Part shown: positions 53,881 through 64,000 of the stretch, in pieces
Position numbering within the stretch: position 1 is the first letter of the stretch
How the letters are laid out: each line of letters begins with the position of its first letter
NCBI GenBank assembly: GCA_016709545.1
Contig: JADJMO010000005.1
Span: forward strand, 1 to 64,000
Reading direction: 5' to 3'
DNA: 64,000 nt
Source: Myxococcales bacterium
GTDB taxonomy: Bacteria > Myxococcota_A > Polyangia > Polyangiales > JADJMO01
Notes under the pieces: model-generated
The model's database searches: none
What the model was told of the DNA's origin: nothing
The model's input: only the letters and a program-made list of their open reading frames with translations
Made by a program: the position numbers and the translations under genes

Positions 53881-54900
53881 ATGCGTACGACCTCGTGGAT
53901 CCTCGCGGCAGTGCTCGTTTCCCAGGCGCTGCCCCTCGGCGGCCTCGCCCAGGCGGCAGAGGTGGCCATCAGCGAGGAGGCGCGCCAGCACTTCAAGGCC
54001 GGCGTCAACCTCCTCAACGACCCGGATGGCGCTCGCTACGAGGAGGCCTACCGCGAGTTCAAGGCCGCGTACGGCGCCTCCCCGTCGTGGAAGATCCTCG
54101 GCAACCTGGGCCTGTGCGCGATGAAGCTCGAGCGCGACGGCGAGGCCATCGACTACTACGAGAAGTACCTCGCCGACGGCGGCAAGGACGTCGATCCCGC
54201 CGAGCAATCGCAGATCAAGACCGACCTCACCACCCTCAAGACCGGCGCGGCGAAGCTCGAGCTCAAGGTCTCCCCGGGCGATGCGATCGTCACCGACACC
54301 CGGGTCCCCGTGAAGGGCGACAAGGTGATGAATCTCTACCCGGCCACCGCGGGCGTCGTCTCGATCCGCGTGCGGCCCGGCCACCACGTGCTGACCGTGA
54401 AGGCCGAGGGCTTCGACACGCAGACCCTCGAGATCGATCTCCCTGCCGGTGGCGCCATCACCAAGGACATCACGCTCAAGAAGCCCGACATCGCGCCGCC
54501 TCCTCCAGGGGGCCCCAAGACCACGAGCGCGCGTCCGGTCACGACCGGCGTCATCATCGGCGGCGTCGCCACGGGCGTCCTCTTGCTCGGCGGCGGCGTG
54601 GTCGGCGTCATGGCCCTCGGCAAGAACGGCGACTACAAGACCAAGAACGACGGGAGCGACCCTGCGGCAGCCGAGAAGCTCCGCACCGACGGCAAGACCC
54701 TCAACACCGTCGCCGACATCCTGCTCGCCGGAGGCGTCGTGGCGGCCGGTGTGACCATCTTTCTCTTCGTGTCCCGGCCCACGGTCCAGGTCTCCACCAA
54801 GGACAACGGCGGAATCCCGGCCAAGACCGGCTTCAGTGTAGGTGTGACTCCCATCGTCACCACCCAGGGCGCAGCGTTCTCTTTGTCAGGCGCTTTCTGA
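53881..54900 (+). CDS. TPR-PEGA periplasmic/membrane protein, paralogue
   Basis: 339 aa. Signal peptide to about residue 26, TPR region (EAYREFKAAYGASPSWKILG), PEGA-like domain (AKLELKVSPGDAIVTDT, PGHHVLTVKAEGFDTQTLEI), Pro-rich linker, two hydrophobic segments and a C-terminal beta strand ending in Phe (SLSGAF). Same layout as the 5553-6503 protein, which ends in GLTGRF. Ser/Thr kinase 99 nt downstream. Likely a sensor or binding partner for kinase signalling at the envelope. Confidence 0.75.
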   Translation: MRTTSWILAAVLVSQALPLGGLAQAAEVAISEEARQHFKAGVNLLNDPDGARYEEAYREFKAAYGASPSWKILGNLGLCAMKLERDGEAIDYYEKYLADGGKDVDPAEQSQIKTDLTTLKTGAAKLELKVSPGDAIVTDTRVPVKGDKVMNLYPATAGVVSIRVRPGHHVLTVKAEGFDTQTLEIDLPAGGAITKDITLKKPDIAPPPPGGPKTTSARPVTTGVIIGGVATGVLLLGGGVVGVMALGKNGDYKTKNDGSDPAAAEKLRTDGKTLNTVADILLAGGVVAAGVTIFLFVSRPTVQVSTKDNGGIPAKTGFSVGVTPIVTTQGAAFSLSGAF

Positions 54901-54932
54901 GCCCGCGAGACCGTTTTGCCGCTTCGTTCGTT

Positions 54933-54961
54933 TTGAGGGAAACGCCTCCAGGTGTTACCCT
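54933..54961 (+). promoter_or_regulatory. TTGAGG-17-TACCCT promoter of Ser/Thr kinase gene
   Basis: -35 TTGAGG (54933-54938), exact 17-nt spacer, -10 TACCCT (54956-54961), 38 nt to ATG 55000, with GGGGAG as Shine-Dalgarno. A conventional leadered promoter, unlike most others here. Confidence 0.5.
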
Positions 54962-54999
54962 GACGCAATGAGGGGGCGGAACGAGGTCATCGGGGAGTC

Positions 55000-56463
<1,464 letters not shown>

Positions 56464-56503
56464 CCGGGTCGCGCGCGGTCATGCGCGCGAACGACCGCGG
56501 GCG

Positions 56504-57861
56504 TCAGGGGCAGGGGAAGTCGTCGGGCGCCTTCACGGCCAGCAGGGTGGGCTGCAGCTCGGCGGGCGGGGTCCACGAGGTCCCGACGCGCTTCTTGAAG
56601 ATGGGTGCCTTGTCGGTGCCCGTGACCTCGAGCGCCGCGATCTCGAAGGCTGCCGCACTCGCGCGGTAGGGTGCCAGCACGGTGTGTGTGTAGGGCTCGA
56701 AGTAGAGGCGTTGCCCCGAGCGGCCCAGGCCGAACACGTTGGGAGTACCGTCGAACGCGAGCGGCACGCCATAGACCTGCGTGCCGTTGAGATCGGTGAC
56801 GAAGGCCGTCTTGAGGCATTCCGAGACGGTGAGTGAGCGCAGCGTGTTCTTCGCGACCGTGAAGGCGACCGGCGTCGTCCCGGTGACCGGATCGTTGCTG
56901 ATGGGGCTGAGACGGATCAGCGTGGCCTTGGTCGCGGCGCCGGTCGGCGGGACCATGAGCAGATCTTGCGGCGAACCGCCGTTGTAGAACGAGCCCCAGG
57001 CGGGCTGACCAGCCGCGATGTCGAGGGTGTCGGCCACTTGCTTCGTGCCGCTGCTCGTGGCCGGGTTCGGGGCGGCGGGGACCGTCGCCCGCTGGAAGGC
57101 GACCTTGCACACACCAGAGACGCAGCCCGCGCCGCTGGTCACGCTGAGCATGTTCACGGTGCCGCCACCGGTGGGCGCCGGCGTGCCGATGACGCCGATG
57201 GGCGGGACCGCGAGCGCGAGCCCTGGTGAGATCACCTTGGGCGCCGTGGCCGTGGTGGTGTCGATCACCGTGAGCTCGAAGGTGGTGGCGGTCGTGTACG
57301 AGACGTAGGCCAGGCGATCCTTGAGGACCGTGCTGGTCGCCTCGTCGACGATGGTCGGCACCTTGAGCGTGGAGAGCGTGGCCCAGGCGTTCTTGGTGCG
57401 ATCGAACGTGCGGATCTGCAGCTCGATCTCGGTGGTGGAGACGGGATCGAACGAGGTGCCGCTCTTGTTGATCCAGAGGTACCAGCGATCGTGCGCGCCG
57501 TCGTACTTCGCCGCGACCACGGTGATCTTCTCGTCGGTGCCGAGGCGCTTGCCATCGGCGGGATCCAGGACCGCGAGGACGGGCTGACCCGGCCGGCGTC
57601 CCCCGCGATCTGTCCGCTGACCACGACCAAGCCGCGGTCGACCGGGCCGGTGTCCACGGGGGTGTCGACCCCGGAGTCGGTGACCACCGTTCCCGTGTCG
57701 ATGTCCGTCTCGGTGACGACCGAGTCGGTGATGGTCCCCGTGTCCTTCGCCGTGAGGGGCTTCACGTCGTCGAAGCCGTTGACGAAGGTGCAGGCGACCA
57801 GGGCCGTGGTCGGCGCGAGGACGAGCAGGCCGATCCGAGCAGCGCGGTGAGGAGAAGCCAT
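56504..57861 (-). CDS. Beta-rich lipoprotein, possibly propeller (frameshifted)
   Basis: About 453 aa after correction. Lipobox LVACTF (about residue 22), then an Asp/Thr/Val-rich linker, then repeating beta segments (QPVLAVLDPADGKRLG, KYDGAHDRWYLWINKSG, LYFEPYTHTVLAPYRA) and three Cys. No family recognised. The break is at the C run 57588-57590; restoring one C gives AGRGQPVLAVLDPADG. Start ATG 57861 is preceded by a TATGGT box at a 10-nt gap; ATG 57876 is less likely. Confidence 0.6.
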
Positions 57862-57871
57862 GGAGCCGTGC

Positions 57872-57877
57872 ACCATA
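57872..57877 (-). promoter_or_regulatory. TATGGT -10-like box, 10 nt before ATG 57861
   Basis: Minus-strand TANNNT hexamer that overlaps the alternative ATG at 57876 and so favours the downstream start. Confidence 0.4.
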
Positions 57878-57889
57878 ACCCAAGCCGGG

Positions 57890-59646
57890 TCAGTTGTTGA
57901 GCGCGCCCTGATCGATCCAGGCCTTGATGAGGTCCTTCTCGGTAGTGCTCAGCGAGCCGGCCGAGGCGGGGGGCGGCATGAGCTCTCCCACGATGCCGAG
58001 GGCGTTGATGACCTTCTGGTAGAGATAGCTGTTGGTGCTGTTGCTCTTGACGATGCGAATCGCGCCGGCCTTGCCCGACGCGGCCACGCCGACGATGTTG
58101 GTGTAGGCGACGCCCTCGACCAGGCTGAGGCCCGCGGCGGGCGTGGTGCCGCGGTGGCACGTCCCGGTCGCGCAGTTGGCCGTGAAGATGGTCTGGATGT
58201 TGAGCGAGAAGCTGACGGCGGTGGTGCCGCTCTTCTCGGCCTTGTTGGTGTCGCGGTTGCCGGCGGCGTCCCGCGCGCGGACCACCCAGAACAGCTTGGT
58301 CGCGGGCGAGATGCCGGTGAGGGTCATCTTGGTGGCGCCCTTCTCGCTCGTCGCACGAGGCGGCGCGGTGAAGTCCTGACCGCCCGCCGTGGTCGACTCG
58401 TAGACGTCGTAGACGATGTCGGTGGTCGCGGACTTGTCGTCGATGGCGTCCTTCCACGCGAGGTCGGCCGTGGTGGCAGTGACGTTGGTGACGCTCTCGA
58501 GGCCGAGGAAGTTCGGCGGCGTGCCGTCCTCGGAGGTCTTGGCGACCCACACCGACTTGTTCTCGTCCTCGTTGTCGGCTGCGTCCTGCGCCTTGCACAC
58601 GAGGAAGTACTCGGTCGAGGGCTTGAGGCCGCTGACGAGGCCACTGTCGCCGCCCGTGAAGGTGGCGAGCGGCTTCGTGAAGTCGACGCTCTTGGCGTCC
58701 TTGCCGCCGTAGACGTTGTAGCGAATCGCGCCCTGCGGCGTGACGTCGTCGGTGGCGGGGTTCCAGCGAACGGTGATGGACACCGCGTCCTTGGTGGTGG
58801 CGTCGGTGCAGCCAGAGAAAGTGGGGGGCGCGACGTCGGGGCCCGAGTCGGCCGACACCTCGACGGTGTTGAGGTCGGTGTTGCCGGCGGCGTCACGCGC
58901 GCGAACCTTGAAGTAGTACTTGGTCTTGGGCTTCGGGAGGCCCTTCACCACAATCGACGTGGCGCCTGGTGCGCTGACGAACGAGGGGACGGTGAGGTTC
59001 TCCTTGCCTGCCTCGGCCGCGTAGTAGACCAGGTAGACGATGCCCTCGGTCGCGGTGATCTCGTCCTTGGCCGGGGTCCACGAGAGCTTGACCGCGCTGC
59101 CGTCGGCCGACTCGGCCTTGGTCGCGCCGTCGAACGTCGGGGCCTTGCTGTCGTCGAGGGCCTTGGCGCTCTTCTCGACCTTGTTCGCGTCCTCCTCGCC
59201 GACCGCGTTCACCGCGCGCACCACGACGAAGTACTCGGAGCCCGGCGTGAGACCCGTGAGCAGGACGCTGCTGGCACCCGGGGGACGTGAGGGTCGCGGC
59301 GGAGTAGTTCTGACCACCCGCCGTGGTCCCGACGTAGACGCGGTACTTGATCAGCGCGGTCGCCGTGAGGGCATCGGTGGCTGGGTTCCAGGTCACGAAC
59401 AGGCTCGTGGACGAAGCCGACGACAGGGGAGGTGATCCCGTCGAACTTCGGACCCTTGACCACCGGCGTGGTCTCGTCGCCGTCTCCACCTCCGTCGGTG
59501 GATCCGTTGAGCACGCAGGTCGTGCCCTCGAGGTGGGTGCCGTCGCCGCAAGAGACGTTGTTGCCGCCGTCGTCGCCGCCGCAGCCGAGCATGACGAGGC
59601 CGACAGTGAGGGCAGGAAGAGAAGCGAGGGAAGCGGTTCGAGACAT
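57890..59646 (-). CDS. Fibronectin-III lipoprotein with C-terminal cytochrome-like domain (frameshifted twice)
   Basis: About 585 aa after correction. Lipobox VMLGCGG, Asp/Gly-rich linker, four FN3-like repeats (each opening PxFxG, followed by W-PA-DD and a Y-V strand, for example VTWNPATDALTAT), then a C-terminal domain with CATGTCH (C-x4-C-H), a candidate Met ligand LMPPPA and the ending IKAWIDQGALNN. Breaks: extra G at 59426-59429 (corrected ITSLSSASSTSLFVTW) and at 59277-59284 (corrected SPGASSVLLTG). Likely surface protein, perhaps carrying heme. Divergent from the ten-repeat FN3 protein. Confidence 0.75.
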
Positions 59647-60000
59647 TCCTGGGTGACTCCAGCTGAGAAAGAACGGAGGGCTCCTCGATAGGAGTAGGGG
59701 ATCCCCTGCCGGCGTTACGATTCAGCAAGACTATGGGACGACGTATCTTTTTGCCAGGAGCGGCGACCGAGAACAGGTGGGACGCTCGCCGAGGATGGGG
59801 TGGCGGCGGCGGGGGGAGGCCGGCCGCGGCCCCGATGGAGCAGCGAAAGCCGGCGAAGGATGGGTATCCGACGGCTGCGGTCCCTCGGGTTGGCGCGGCG
59901 AAATCGGCCTCGGCGAGCAAATCGGCATGATCTAAAGTAGACTCCTCGTAACGGGGGCGTCGCCAGGACGACTTTTCGACGTACCCCTGGAGGAGTCTTC
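59647..60000. other. Intergenic region between divergent FN3 genes
   Basis: 354 bp without a convincing gene. It holds a perfect palindrome AGGGGATCCCCT (59696-59707), a small hairpin CTCCT-CGAT-AGGAG (59681-59694), and a GGAGGAG Shine-Dalgarno just before ATG 60001. TAAAGT at about 59934-59939 may be the -10 box of the plus-strand gene. A 65-codon frame at 59733-59930 looks non-coding. The two palindromes could be a shared regulatory site. Confidence 0.5.
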
Positions 60001-63000
60001 ATGCGCTTGGCTTTGCGATCGACAGTCTCGGTGTTCACGCTCGGAGTCGCTCTGCTGGCCGCCTGCAAGGGCGACGACGGCGGTCTGGAGCCCACCGACA
60101 CGGGCGTCGACACGGGCGACGGTGGGTCCTCGGACAAGTCGGTGCCGACCTTCGCGGGCCTCAAGACGGCCACCGCCAAGTCGGAGACGGAGGTCGCGCT
60201 CACGTGGGACCCCGCGACCGACGACCTCACCGACGCCTCGCGCGTCGCCTACCGCGTCTACGTCGCGACCAGCGACGGCGGCCAGGATTTCAAGGCCTCC
60301 TGGGCGACGACGCCGGCCGGCGCCGTCACCACGACCATCTCCGATCTGCTCCCGGGCACGCGCTACTTCATCGTCGTCCGCGCGGTCGACGAGGCGGGCA
60401 ACGAAGACGCCAACGTCGTCCAGAAGGACGTGCAGACCATCGACCTCACGGCGCCGAAGTTCGCCGGTGTCACGGCCGTCAAGGGCGTCGACCGCGACGC
60501 CATCAGCGTGTCGTGGGCCGCGGCGACCGACAGGGGGAGCGCGGCGCCCTTCATCAAGTACCGTGTCTACGTCGCCGACAAGGCGGGCGCGGAAGACTTC
60601 ACCAAGCCGGCCGTCGAGACCGGGCCGGGCGAGCTGTCGGCCACCGTGAAGGGGCTCGGCGAGGCCAAGGCCTACTACGCGGTGGTTCGCGCCGTCGACG
60701 CCTCGGGCAACGAGGACACGAACCTCAAGGAGAAGTACGACTCCACGCTCGACAAGACGGCGCCCAAGTTCGACGGCGTCCAGAAGGCCACCGTCCTCGG
60801 CACCAGCATCAAGCTGCTGTGGAACGACGCGACCGACAACTTCGACAAGTCGCCGGACATCGTCTACCGCGTCTACCAGTCCAAGACCGCGGGGAGCTAC
60901 GACTTCACCAAGCCCGTCGCCACCACCCTGCCCGGCACGACCGAGTACTCGGCCACCACCCTGGACGTCTCGACGGTCTACTCGTTCGTCGTGCGCGCCG
61001 TGGACTCGTCGGGCAACAGCGAGACCAACGTCGTCGAGCTGAGCGCCAAGACCGCCGCGTCCGCCGACATCAAGCCCCCGGTGTTCGGCGGTTTGACCAG
61101 CGGCACCGGCATCGGCGCGCACCATCGACCTCACGTGGACCTCGGCGACGGACGACTTCTCGACGAAGGACGGGATCTTCTACGACATCTACATCGCCAA
61201 CTCCCCGGGCGCGTACGACTTCAGCGTGCCGTCGGCCTCCACGCTCGGCGGCGCCACCTCGTTCCAGGTGAAGGGGCTCTTGCCCAAGCAGACCCAGTAC
61301 TACATCGTTCGCGCACGCGACGAGGCCGGCAACCGCGAGACCAACTCCATCGAGCGGTCTGCCACCTCACTCGCCGACACGACCCCGCCCACCATCGGCG
61401 GGGCGCCCACCGTCAAGGCCCTCGGCCCGACCTCGCTGCAGGTCACCTGGCCGCCGGCGTCCGATGACGTCACCGACTCCAAGAAGCTCGTCTACCGCGT
61501 GTTCATGAGCACCTCCACGGGAGGTCAGGACTTCAGCGCGCCGATCGGCACGGTCATCGCGGGCGACACGAGCTACACGGTCAGTGGCCTCGACCCGGCG
61601 AAGACCTACTACTTCGTCGTCCGCGCGGTCGACGAGGCTGGCAACGTCGACAGCAACAAGAACGAGGCCAAGGGCACCACGGACCCGGACAAGACGCCGC
61701 CCACCTTCGCGGGCATCAGCTCGCTGACCGCCCTCTCTCCGACCAGCGTCCTGCTCGGCTGGTCTCCGGCGACCGACGACGTCACGGCGACCAGCGGCCT
61801 CGTCTACCTCGTCTACCTGCGCGGCCCCTCCGGGTACGACTTCACGAAGCCGACCTACACCACGGCGGCCGCGGCAACCTCGTACACCGTGACTGGCCTG
61901 CTTCCGAAGGCCAAGGTCACCTACGTGGTGCGGGCCCGCGACGCCGCGGGCAACGTCGATGCGAACGTCAAGGAGCTCACGGTCTCCACGCCAGCCGACA
62001 CGACCGCCCCCACCTTCGCGGGCATCTCGTCGATCTCGGCCGTCTCCGCCACCTCGCTCACGGTGAACTTCCCCGGCGGGACGGACGACGTGAGCGCGTC
62101 GAACAAGCTCGTCTACACCATCTGCCTCTCGACGAGCGCGGCCACGAAGTGCAACGACAGCGACACCAAGTGGGTCGGCGCGGTGACCGTGACCGGCCTC
62201 GCGGGTGCCGGCAACTACAAGTTCACGGGGCTCACGCCCCTCACGGACTACTACGCGCGGGTGTGGGCGACGGACGAGGCGGGCAACATCGCCAAGCCCG
62301 TGACCTTCCTCACGACCAAGACCGTCACCGACACGACGGCGCCCACCTTCACGGGCTGCACCGCCGCCGCTGCAGCCGCTCCCCCCCTCCCGGGCGCGGG
62401 CGCCTCGGCCGTCGACGTCACCTGGTCGAGCGCGACCGACGACGTGAGCACGGCGGGTCAGATCAGCTACGACATCTACCGGGCGGCGAGCTCGGGCGGC
62501 GCACTCACGTTCGTCACCACCACCAGCGCGGGCGCGACCACCTACCGCGCGACGGGGCTCACTCCGTCGACCAACTACTACTGGGTCTGCCGCGCCAAGG
62601 ACCAGGCCGGCAACACCGAGTCGAACACCAAATACGTCCTCGGAGCGACCACCGCCGACACCACGCCGCCCTACCTGCTCCCGGGCGGCACGGCGTACAC
62701 CGGCACCTCGGGCGCCAGCGCGCTGAGTGACAGCGCGATCCAGATCAACTGGGTGGCCGCGAGCGACAACGTCACCGCGTCCGGGTCGATCAAGTACCTG
62801 GTCTGCTACTCGACCAGCTCGACGTTCTGCACCTCGAGCTTCACCGCGAACGGCGGCACCTTCACGAGCACGTACTCGAGGAGCTTCACCGGCCTGCCGC
62901 CCGCCACCACGTACTACTTCCTGGTCCGCGCGCAGGACACGGCGGCTGTGAACAACACGACGACCAACGTCGCCCAGAGCTCGGCCACCACCAACGCGGA

Positions 63001-63577
63001 CGCGACCGCGCCCACGTGGGTCGGCGGCAACCCGTCGGTGACTCGGTACAATCCGAACGCGAACTACCTCTACGCGACCTGGAGCGCCGCCTCGGACGCG
63101 AGCGCGGTCCGCTACCAGATCTGCGCGTCGACGGCGGGCTACACCAGCTACGCCTCGTGCGTGGCGGCGGGAGGCACGACTTTCCTCACGGGGTTCGGCG
63201 CGACCTCGTTCTACCTCGGCGGGCTCGCCCGTCACACGGGCTACTACGTCTCGATGCGCGCCATCGACGCGCTCAACAACTTCGAGACTGGCTCCCACTG
63301 GGACTACGCGGTCACCGCCACCTCGTACGCGAGCGACATCAACCCGATCTACGTCGCCAGCTGCAACGGCTGTCACTCCTGGTCCTACGCCAGACGGTGA
63401 ACGTCGCCTCGAGCTGCGTCGCGAACTACGTGACCCCGAGCAACCCGTCGACCAGCAAGATCTACCAGCGCATCATCGGGACGACCTGCGGCACGCGGAT
63501 GCCCGCGGCGGCCTACCTGAGCGGGGCAGATCACGCTGTTCAGCGACTGGATCTCGCAGGGCGCCTACAACAACTGA
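60001..63577 (+). CDS. Ten-repeat fibronectin-III lipoprotein with C-terminal CxxCH domain (frameshifted)
   Basis: About 1190 aa after correction. Lipobox LLAACKG, Asp/Gly/Thr linker, then ten FN3-like repeats of about 100 aa, each with the pattern P-F-G, W-x-A-T-D-D, Y-R-V-Y and VVRAVDEAGN. C-terminal domain has a c-type heme motif CNGCH, three more Cys, a candidate Met ligand RMPAAA and the ending SDWISQGAYNN. Breaks at about 61114-61121, 63390-63391 (C missing; WSYAQTVNV) and 63523-63526 (extra G; YLSGQITLFSDW). Probably a long surface stalk carrying a cytochrome. Shine-Dalgarno GGAGGAG precedes ATG 60001. Confidence 0.78.
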
Positions 63578-63591
63578 ACGCGCGAGGCGAG

Positions 63592-63618
63592 GTGGGCAGG
63601 TCTCCAGGGCCCGCCCAC
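63592..63618 (+). terminator. Possible terminator after FN3 gene
   Basis: Arms GTGGGC (63592-63597) and GCCCAC (63613-63618) followed by TTGTCTTTG. Short stem, so tentative. Confidence 0.4.
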
Positions 63619-63809
63619 TTGTCTTTGTCGGTCCGGTACCCCGACGGGCGCCCCTGCAACGGCGAAACGCTGTCGCAGCCGAGGTGCAGCCTCGCGCCCC
63701 ATTTGTCGGACCTAACACCGCGAAATCACACACCGTCCGCGGCAGAACGCCACGGGTCCGCGGCAAGTTGATCCTTGAAGTCCGTACCCCAACGACCAAA
63801 ACCCCGCCC

Positions 63810-64000
63810 GTGGAAAGCCCTGGCACGAGCAACGGGGACGTCCGACGCTGGCTCTTCCCGCGCTGGACCAACCAAGTCCCCACCATCGCCCTAGGTTTCG
63901 TCCTGATGACGGTCACGGCCGCCGCAGGTGCGATCACCTATTACGGCACTGACAAGCACCTCTCCGTCGGTTACCAGCCGACGCAGCCGGTCGACTACTC
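63810..64000 (+). CDS. ActA-like cytochrome subunit of alternative complex III, 3' partial
   Basis: 63 codons visible from GTG 63810; continues past the window. FPRWTNQVPTIALGFVLM forms an N-terminal membrane anchor with the motif FPRWTN, and the frame ends with VGYQPTQPVDYS. In ActA proteins this GYxPxQPVxYSH segment comes just before the first heme motif. ActA is the pentaheme cytochrome of alternative complex III (quinol:cytochrome oxidoreductase). The hemes themselves lie outside the window, so the call rests on these two motifs. Confidence 0.7.
   Translation, partial: MESPGTSNGDVRRWLFPRWTNQVPTIALGFVLMTVTAAAGAITYYGTDKHLSVGYQPTQPVDY

Noticed and set aside
59733..59930. 65-codon plus-strand frame in the FN3 intergenic region
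   Set aside because: Low complexity, no Shine-Dalgarno or TANNNT box, and no recognisable protein feature.
61367..63376. 669-codon minus-strand frame over the FN3 gene
   Set aside because: Val/Arg/Gly-rich with no fold; the plus-strand FN3 repeats are unambiguous.
60001..63577. FN3 region as tandem DNA repeats or a CRISPR-like array
   Set aside because: The repeats are similar in protein but not near-identical in DNA, and have no spacer structure.

Overview
The window is about 70 % GC, densely coded, and reads like a chromosome of a Myxococcota (Polyangiales-like) bacterium. The evidence is family content: several Hanks-type Ser/Thr kinases with C-terminal membrane anchors, TPR/PEGA periplasmic proteins next to them, an AgmX-type C-terminal domain, many Asp/Ser/Thr-rich lipoproteins, a SUMF1-fold lipoprotein, and the start of an alternative complex III cytochrome at the right edge. 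No tRNA, rRNA, CRISPR array, prophage or plasmid functions were seen.

Layout. 1-2.1 kb: LPS export (an unknown partial gene, lptA, and an lptB interrupted by an in-frame TAG). 2.1-10 kb: small lipoprotein, HEPN-like protein, pseudokinase/GYF/AgmX-like protein, SUMF1 lipoprotein, TPR-PEGA protein plus Ser/Thr kinase, 5'-nucleotidase-like lipoprotein. 10-15 kb: GT-C glycosyltransferase, FabH-like synthase, an orphan SctJ-like ring lipoprotein overlapping an MlaF-like ATPase. 15-18.3 kb: macrodomain protein and livMGF. 18.3-26.8 kb: hybrid histidine kinase, lipoprotein, YkvA-like protein, membrane spermidine-synthase-like protein, cysK-cysE and small membrane proteins. 26.9-29.7 kb: accessory stretch with two unknown genes, a REP-associated tyrosine transposase (RAYT) and a HEAT-repeat protein. 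29.7-39.9 kb: lipoproteins, GST, metzincin-like protease, ferritin-like protein, transaldolase, and a FadR-type regulator with a C45 acyltransferase. 39.9-49.9 kb: metG, a large cytosolic kinase, DUF58/BatA proteins, TolC-like protein, YbeY, HU. 49.9-52.5 kb: acyltransferase and a eukaryotic-type PFK-2/FBPase-2. 52.6-64 kb: diheme cytochrome, a second TPR-PEGA plus kinase pair, and two divergent fibronectin-III lipoproteins ending in cytochrome-like domains, followed by an ActA-like cytochrome cut by the window end.

Three patterns cut across the annotation. (1) About twenty genes, nearly all first in their unit, have a TANNNT hexamer 6-13 nt before the start codon and usually no Shine-Dalgarno, which suggests widespread leaderless transcription. 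(2) A 45-bp hairpin-forming repeat occurs twice, both times inside coding sequence (once in frame in metG), in the same window as a RAYT gene. (3) About thirteen reading frames are broken by single-base indels, mostly in C or G runs of 2-6. One-base corrections restore good protein, so I treat most as sequence errors rather than pseudogenes; the lptB stop is not of this type.

The genes look like a housekeeping chromosome segment specialised for envelope biology (LPS export, lipid asymmetry, lipoproteins), kinase signalling and periplasmic electron transfer.
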